Shown here: one piece after another, positions 6,001-9,950 of the stretch
Layout: every line of letters starts with the position of its first letter
How positions within the stretch are numbered: position 1 is the stretch's first letter
Assembly (NCBI GenBank): GCA_964423985.1
Contig: CAYRGE010000019.1
Coordinates: forward strand, 1 to 9,950
Source: CAYRGE01 sp964423985
GTDB lineage: Bacteria; Patescibacteriota; Minisyncoccia; Phycocordibacterales; CAYRGE01
Direction: 5' to 3'
DNA: 9,950 nucleotides
Notes under the pieces: generated by a model
The model's database searches: none
The model's input: only the letters and a program-made list of their open reading frames with translations
Told to the model about the DNA's origin: nothing
Translations under genes and position numbers: made by a program

Positions 6001-6106
6001 CTTCAGTAATTACAGACAACTGATTGTTGTAACTGAACAAATATTCTCTTTGACAAACAACCGCTCTCAATGACAGATAGTGTTCACAATGACGGACAAT
6101 TACGGT
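5983..6106. repeat. Degenerate ~20-bp tandem repeat array
   Basis: Six related cores start at 5992 (ACAGATAG), 6012 (ACAGACAA), 6032 (ACTGAACA), 6053 (ACAAACAA), 6073 (ACAGATAG) and 6092 (ACGGACAA). The spacings are 20, 20, 21, 20 and 19. The best conserved pair, 5983-6005 and 6064-6086, matches at 20 of 23 positions and is offset by 81 bases, four units. The array fills the gap between tRNA-Gln and truB and runs across the truB stop codon. The period is near two helical turns. Origin and role are unknown. Confidence 0.5.
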
Positions 6107-6897
6107 ATCTGATATTTACCTGCAGACTCTCTTAAGATATGGAATGCAATTGCATTACTATTGAGTTTTTTACCTACAAAATGGGCTAAACTACGCATAT
6201 ATGTTCCACTTAAACACTCAACACGAACAGTGATAAGTCGGAATTTGCGTTTAGGGTGTTTTTGTAATTCTTTTTTCCACGACTTAATAATCTTTTTTTG
6301 TCTAAAATCTCCAGACACCTTGTTTATTCGTTTATTAATTACAGAAAAAAGTTCTAAAGCGTTCGTTTGTTCTGTTTTTATGTAGTCAATCTTATTTATA
6401 TAACCCTTTGTGTTTGGAATTTTAATTTCAGATATCCTTCCCTCTTTTGCCCACTGAAAAAGTGGCTTTCCAGATACTGGTTTTGATGAAAAAGGAGGAT
6501 ATGGAACATTGAATTTACCGACAAAAGATTTTAAGACATTGAGTAAATTTGAATTGTCTTGAAGCTCTGTTTTTTGCGTATCTAGTTTTTTAATCTTGGG
6601 CACAGCCTTGTTTTCAATATTTGTTGTATTTGTAACCTTGCCAAGTATGTCATATGAATCGGTTTCTACTCCTAAAAGAATACTCACAATATACACTTTT
6701 GGTAATGAAAGATATTTTTCACGATTTTTATTTGCATCTCCAACAAGCAACAGAAGTAAACCTTCTGCCATGGGGTCTAGTCGTCCCGCATAACCAATAG
6801 TAGAGTCTTTGTACTCTGTCGTTGTTTCTCTGAGTTGTTTTATGCAATCAAGCGGAGTTTCTCCTATTTTTTTATATACACAAATTACCTTGTTCAT
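6100..6897 (-). CDS. truB: tRNA pseudouridine(55) synthase TruB, divergent
   Basis: Isomerises U55 in the T-loop of tRNAs to pseudouridine. The catalytic aspartate is D41 in GYAGRLDPMAEGLL (35-48), equivalent to the GxLDPxAxG motif of TruB. Other family signatures are the active-site-tyrosine region KVYIVSILLG (67-76, Y69), PPFSSKPVSGKPLFQWAKEG (134-153), and GTYMRSLAHFVG (231-242, R235). At 265 residues it lacks the C-terminal PUA domain of the ~314-residue E. coli enzyme. The opening has GETPL in place of the usual DKPxGxTS, so it is a diverged branch. It points toward tRNA-Gln and pyrG and is divergent from the helicase gene. There is no Shine-Dalgarno, and the stop codon falls inside the repeat array. 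Confidence 0.9.
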   Translation of the reverse strand: MNKVICVYKKIGETPLDCIKQLRETTTEYKDSTIGYAGRLDPMAEGLLLLLVGDANKNREKYLSLPKVYIVSILLGVETDSYDILGKVTNTTNIENKAVPKIKKLDTQKTELQDNSNLLNVLKSFVGKFNVPYPPFSSKPVSGKPLFQWAKEGRISEIKIPNTKGYINKIDYIKTEQTNALELFSVINKRINKVSGDFRQKKIIKSWKKELQKHPKRKFRLITVRVECLSGTYMRSLAHFVGKKLNSNAIAFHILRESAGKYQIP

Positions 6898-6918
6898 ATT
6901 TGATGTTCTTTATTTTGT

Positions 6919-6924
6919 ATTATA
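6919..6924 (-). promoter_or_regulatory. Possible -10 box for truB
   Basis: On the - strand a consensus TATAAT lies 21 bases before the truB ATG and would start transcription about 15 bases upstream of it. No good -35 or TG extension is seen. The short leader matches the pattern before ftsE. Confidence 0.35.
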
Positions 6925-7001
6925 AAGATATTTATTGCATAACTCTATAACACAAGGCGTAAAAGCAGAAATTCGTAATTTACAACACCACAATAATACC
7001 G

Positions 7002-7010
7002 TGCTATAAT
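7002..7010 (+). promoter_or_regulatory. Extended -10 promoter, probably leaderless
   Basis: TGCTATAAT matches the extended -10 consensus exactly. Only six bases separate it from the helicase ATG at 7017, so the expected start site is at or next to the A of ATG. No Shine-Dalgarno could fit. This is the arrangement seen for leaderless mRNAs in other bacteria. Confidence 0.65.
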
Positions 7011-7016
7011 CTACAT

Positions 7017-9827
7017 ATGATAACAGAAGAATTTAATTCTGCTTATAAAAAACTCAATCCGGAGCAAAAAAAAGCGGTTGATACGGTGGAGGGTCCAGTT
7101 ATTGTTATAGCAGGACCAGGGACTGGAAAGACACAGATTTTGGGGCTTAGGATTGCTAATATTTTAATAAAGACAGATACAAGTCCTGAAAATATTCTAG
7201 CATTAACTTTTACAAATGCTGGTGTGGTTGCAATCAGGAAGCGGCTATTTGAAATAATAGGCGTTACAGCATACAGGGTAAATATTTTTACTTTTCATAG
7301 TTTTTGTGAAGATATTATTAGAAGTAACCCAGACGATTTTCAGGGTATTTTAAGTTCTCAAATTGCATCTGATGTTGAGCAACTAGAAATAGTAGAAGAA
7401 ATTATAAAAGAAGGAGAATATAAAATATTAAAACCATGGGGAGATAAAAACTATTATGTTGGTAAAATAATTTCTGCAATAAGTGAATTAAAGAAAGATA
7501 ATAAGGATATAAATGGCTTTGCTATTGATATTAAAAAACAAGAAGAAGAGCTTTATAATATTGAAGACCTTTATCACAACAAAGGAGCACACAAGGGAAA
7601 GATGAAGGGGAAGTACAAGAAAGAGGAAAAAGACATAGAAAGAAAAAAAGAACTACTAAGGGCGTATGAGGCATATAAAGACAAGTTGAGAGAAAAAAAA
7701 CTATACGACTACGATGATGTTGTTCTGGAAACAATAAGTGTGATGCAGTCAAATAAAGATCTGCTGTTAATTTTGCAAGAGCAATATCAATATATATTAG
7801 TTGACGAACATCAAGACACTAATGATTCTCAAAATATACTGCTAGAATTATTGACAAGTTTTTTTGAAAGACCAAATTTGTTTATTGTTGGCGATGAAAA
7901 ACAAGCAATTTACAGATTTCAAGGGGCGTCTTTGCGTAACTTTTATCATTTTAAGGATAATCTTAAGGATATAGTTAGTATAAAATTAAAAAACAATTAT
8001 CGCTCTGCTCAAGATGTTTTAGATATGGCACATAGTTTAATACAAGAAGATAAACTTACCTCTAAAACAAACACAAAAGGCAGGATTAGGGTTTTGCAAC
8101 TCGCTGACGCTGAACAAGAAGTCTCGTTTATTGCCGAAGACATAAAAGAGAGAATAAAACAAGGGGTTGAACCTAGTGAAATAGCTGTTTTCTATAGAGA
8201 GAATAAGGAAATTTTAGACATTGTAGATGTTTTTGAAAAAACTGGAATACCGTTTGTTATAGAGTCAAAACAAGATATTTTATCCGATCCAGATATTAAA
8301 AGAATTCTACTTTTAATAGAGGCTATTAGTGATTTTGGCAATGATGAAAAGCTTTTTAAGGCGCTACATATAGATTTTTTGAATATAGATGCTTTTGAAA
8401 TATACAAAATAGTAGAAAAAAGCAGAAAAGAAAAAAAGTCTATGTATGAGTGCTTGGACGCGGAGCTATATTCTAAACTGGAAGGGTGGAAAAAAAGTGC
8501 ACAGAATTCCAGCGTAGCTAGTTTTTTTGAAAAAATAGTAAAAGAATCGGGATATTTGAAATACGCTCTGTATTCAAAAGACAGAATGAGTAAATTAAAT
8601 AGACTTTTTGACGAAATAAAAACCTTTCAAGGTGACTTGGTTGAGTTTTTAGCACACCTAGAGGTTCTTAAAAAATATAATCTACAAATAAAAAACACGC
8701 AATGCAAGAATGATGGCGTAAAACTTATGACAGCACACGGATCAAAAGGGCTAGAATTTACGGAAGTATATATAAAAGGAGTTAAAGATAAAAAATGGGG
8801 TAATAAAACACAAAGGAGTAGTTTTAAGTTAAAAGAAAAAATACAAGACAATGAAGATGAAAGACGACTTTTTTTCGTCGCATTAACAAGAGCAAAAAAA
8901 AGACTAACAATAACATATCACGAAGAACCATCGCAGTTTTTAGCAGAACTAGATCAGTCGCTTTTAGAGAAAAAAAACATTGAAACCGTAAGGTCTCTTA
9001 GGTTTGGTGACAAAAAAACAACAATCAAAACAATAGATAAAAAGTATTTGAATAGTTTGTTTCTAGAAAAAGGGTTAAATGCCACTGCATTAAACAACTA
9101 TCTTGATTGTCCGTGGAAATATTATTTTCGCAATCTAATTATGATTCCAAGTGTAATGAATAAGTCACTGGTTTATGGAAATGTAATCCATAAAACACTG
9201 GAGAATTTTTTTGAAAAAATAAAAAAAGAGGAAAAAGTAAATAAGGACTGGCTTTTGGAAAATTTTAGCACTAATTTGTCTAATAGTCTTATTGGCAAAA
9301 ATGACCACAGGGAGGCTTCTGAAAAAGGATTAAATTCTTTAAGTGGTTATTTTGATGAATACAACAAGAGTTGGAAGTCAAGTATATTAAATGAATTTAA
9401 AGTAAAAGGAGTTTTACTTGATAATATTTTACTGTCAGGAAAGTTAGATAAAATAGAAATAAACGGAGATTGTGTTAATGTTGTTGACTATAAAACAGGT
9501 AAAATAAGAACACGAAATGACATTGAGGGAAAAACAAAAACTTCAAAAGGAAACTACAAAAGACAACTTGTGTTTTATAAGGTTCTTCTAAATAGATTTG
9601 ATGACGGTAGATATAGTATGGAAACAGGGGATATAGACTTTATTGATCCAGATGAAAAAGGAAAATACCATAAAGAGAGATTTTTAATAGAGAAAGACGA
9701 GGTGGCAGAATTAGAAAAAACCATTAAGAATGTTGCGGAGGAGATATTGGCACTATCATTTTGGAATAAGAAGTGCGATGATAAAAAATGCGAATATTGT
9801 GAATTACGGAAAATGATAGGAGAATAG
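7017..9827 (+). CDS. UvrD-like helicase fused to RecB-type nuclease
   Basis: Single-chain SF1A helicase-nuclease of 936 residues, probably for processing DNA ends or damaged DNA. Helicase motifs occur in order: Q-motif LNPEQKKAV (13-21), Walker A AGPGTGKT (32-39), motif II VDEHQD (262-267, His where Phe or Tyr is usual), motif III VGDEKQAIYRFQGA (291-304), YRS (328-330), motif V MTAHGSKGLEF (571-581) and motif VI VALTRAKK (621-628). Residues 170-230 are highly charged, probably helical. From about 690 a PD-(D/E)XK nuclease follows: H725, D811, D824-Y-K826 in VVDYKTGK, and Q850/Y854. C698 with C920, C925 and C928 could hold an Fe-S cluster, as in AddB and Cas4. The layout recalls AdnA/AddA, but no partner subunit is adjacent. 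An extended -10 box six bases before ATG supports this start. Confidence 0.92.
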   Translation: MITEEFNSAYKKLNPEQKKAVDTVEGPVIVIAGPGTGKTQILGLRIANILIKTDTSPENILALTFTNAGVVAIRKRLFEIIGVTAYRVNIFTFHSFCEDIIRSNPDDFQGILSSQIASDVEQLEIVEEIIKEGEYKILKPWGDKNYYVGKIISAISELKKDNKDINGFAIDIKKQEEELYNIEDLYHNKGAHKGKMKGKYKKEEKDIERKKELLRAYEAYKDKLREKKLYDYDDVVLETISVMQSNKDLLLILQEQYQYILVDEHQDTNDSQNILLELLTSFFERPNLFIVGDEKQAIYRFQGASLRNFYHFKDNLKDIVSIKLKNNYRSAQDVLDMAHSLIQEDKLTSKTNTKGRIRVLQLADAEQEVSFIAEDIKERIKQGVEPSEIAVFYRENKEILDIVDVFEKTGIPFVIESKQDILSDPDIKRILLLIEAISDFGNDEKLFKALHIDFLNIDAFEIYKIVEKSRKEKKSMYECLDAELYSKLEGWKKSAQNSSVASFFEKIVKESGYLKYALYSKDRMSKLNRLFDEIKTFQGDLVEFLAHLEVLKKYNLQIKNTQCKNDGVKLMTAHGSKGLEFTEVYIKGVKDKKWGNKTQRSSFKLKEKIQDNEDERRLFFVALTRAKKRLTITYHEEPSQFLAELDQSLLEKKNIETVRSLRFGDKKTTIKTIDKKYLNSLFLEKGLNATALNNYLDCPWKYYFRNLIMIPSVMNKSLVYGNVIHKTLENFFEKIKKEEKVNKDWLLENFSTNLSNSLIGKNDHREASEKGLNSLSGYFDEYNKSWKSSILNEFKVKGVLLDNILLSGKLDKIEINGDCVNVVDYKTGKIRTRNDIEGKTKTSKGNYKRQLVFYKVLLNRFDDGRYSMETGDIDFIDPDEKGKYHKERFLIEKDEVAELEKTIKNVAEEILALSFWNKKCDDKKCEYCELRKMIGE

Positions 9828-9850
9828 GTATTAATCATTGAAACGATAAC

Positions 9851-9900
9851 CCCGTCTTTGCGAGAAGTGTAGCGATAGCGGAACGACGAAGCAAACCAGA
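9851..9900. repeat. Palindromic intergenic repeat element
   Basis: TTTGC (9857-9861) and GCAAA (9891-9895) flank a GC-richer core with AGCGATAGCG and GAACGACGAA. The overall form resembles the widespread intergenic family that begins TTGCGAG and ends CGAAGCAA. It starts 23 bases after the helicase stop and is much more GC-rich than its surroundings. It may act as a transcript 3'-end structure. Only one copy is in this window, so its repeat status rests on resemblance. Confidence 0.5.
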
Positions 9901-9901
9901 G

Positions 9902-9950
9902 TTCCACCACCACCTCTATCAAACCACCAACCTCAACTTATCCCCAACAA
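9902..9950. other. G-free, C/A-rich tract at the window end
   Basis: These 49 bases contain no G on the + strand and include CCACCACCACC. TTATCCCCA (9938-9946) differs at one position from the DnaA-box consensus TTATCCACA. No open frame begins here on either strand. It is probably intergenic sequence of unknown role; a single imperfect box does not indicate an origin. Confidence 0.35.

Noticed and set aside
5942..6106. CRISPR array
   Set aside because: The repeat units are only about 20 bases, degenerate and directly adjacent without unique spacers, and no cas gene is nearby.
8706..9827. Cas4 or another CRISPR nuclease
   Set aside because: The nuclease is fused to a complete UvrD-type helicase and there is no CRISPR context. 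A repair-type helicase-nuclease explains it.

Overview
The window is AT-rich, compact DNA carrying conserved housekeeping genes with short or absent leaders. It most resembles a genome-reduced bacterium of the Candidate Phyla Radiation (Patescibacteria, possibly Parcubacteria-like). The grounds are a release factor 2 with a shortened N-terminal domain, a divergent TruB without a PUA domain, an initiator tRNA with an altered anticodon stem, mostly CCA-less tRNA genes, near absence of Shine-Dalgarno sequences, and a single-chain helicase-nuclease. The assignment is inferred from these gene features and not proven. The standard code fits: UGA is not read as sense in any gene, and RF2 (UAA/UGA-reading) is present.

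Region by region: 1-1430 is a loose cluster of five tRNA genes on the + strand (initiator Met, elongator Met, Asp-GTC, Thr-GGT, Thr-CGT). Between the Met and Asp tRNAs sits a self-contained tiny gene at about 645-858. It has a consensus promoter overlapped by a dyad, the only strong Shine-Dalgarno of the window, a 31-codon hydrophobic ORF containing a perfect hairpin, and a terminator-like hairpin. From 1506 to 5838 runs a + strand block prfB-ftsE-ftsX-pyrG, followed by tRNA-Gln(CTG). prfB next to ftsEX is a known bacterial arrangement. A roughly 20-bp-period degenerate repeat separates tRNA-Gln from the convergent truB (6897-6100, - strand). truB is divergently arranged with a 936-residue UvrD-like helicase fused to a RecB-type nuclease (7017-9827). 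The last 120 bases carry a palindromic intergenic repeat and a G-free tract.

The genes cover translation (tRNAs, RF2, tRNA pseudouridylation), division or envelope control (FtsEX), CTP synthesis and DNA repair. They read as core chromosome, not a mobile island. The least explained parts are the 31-codon transcription unit, the 20-bp repeat array and the reduced RF2.
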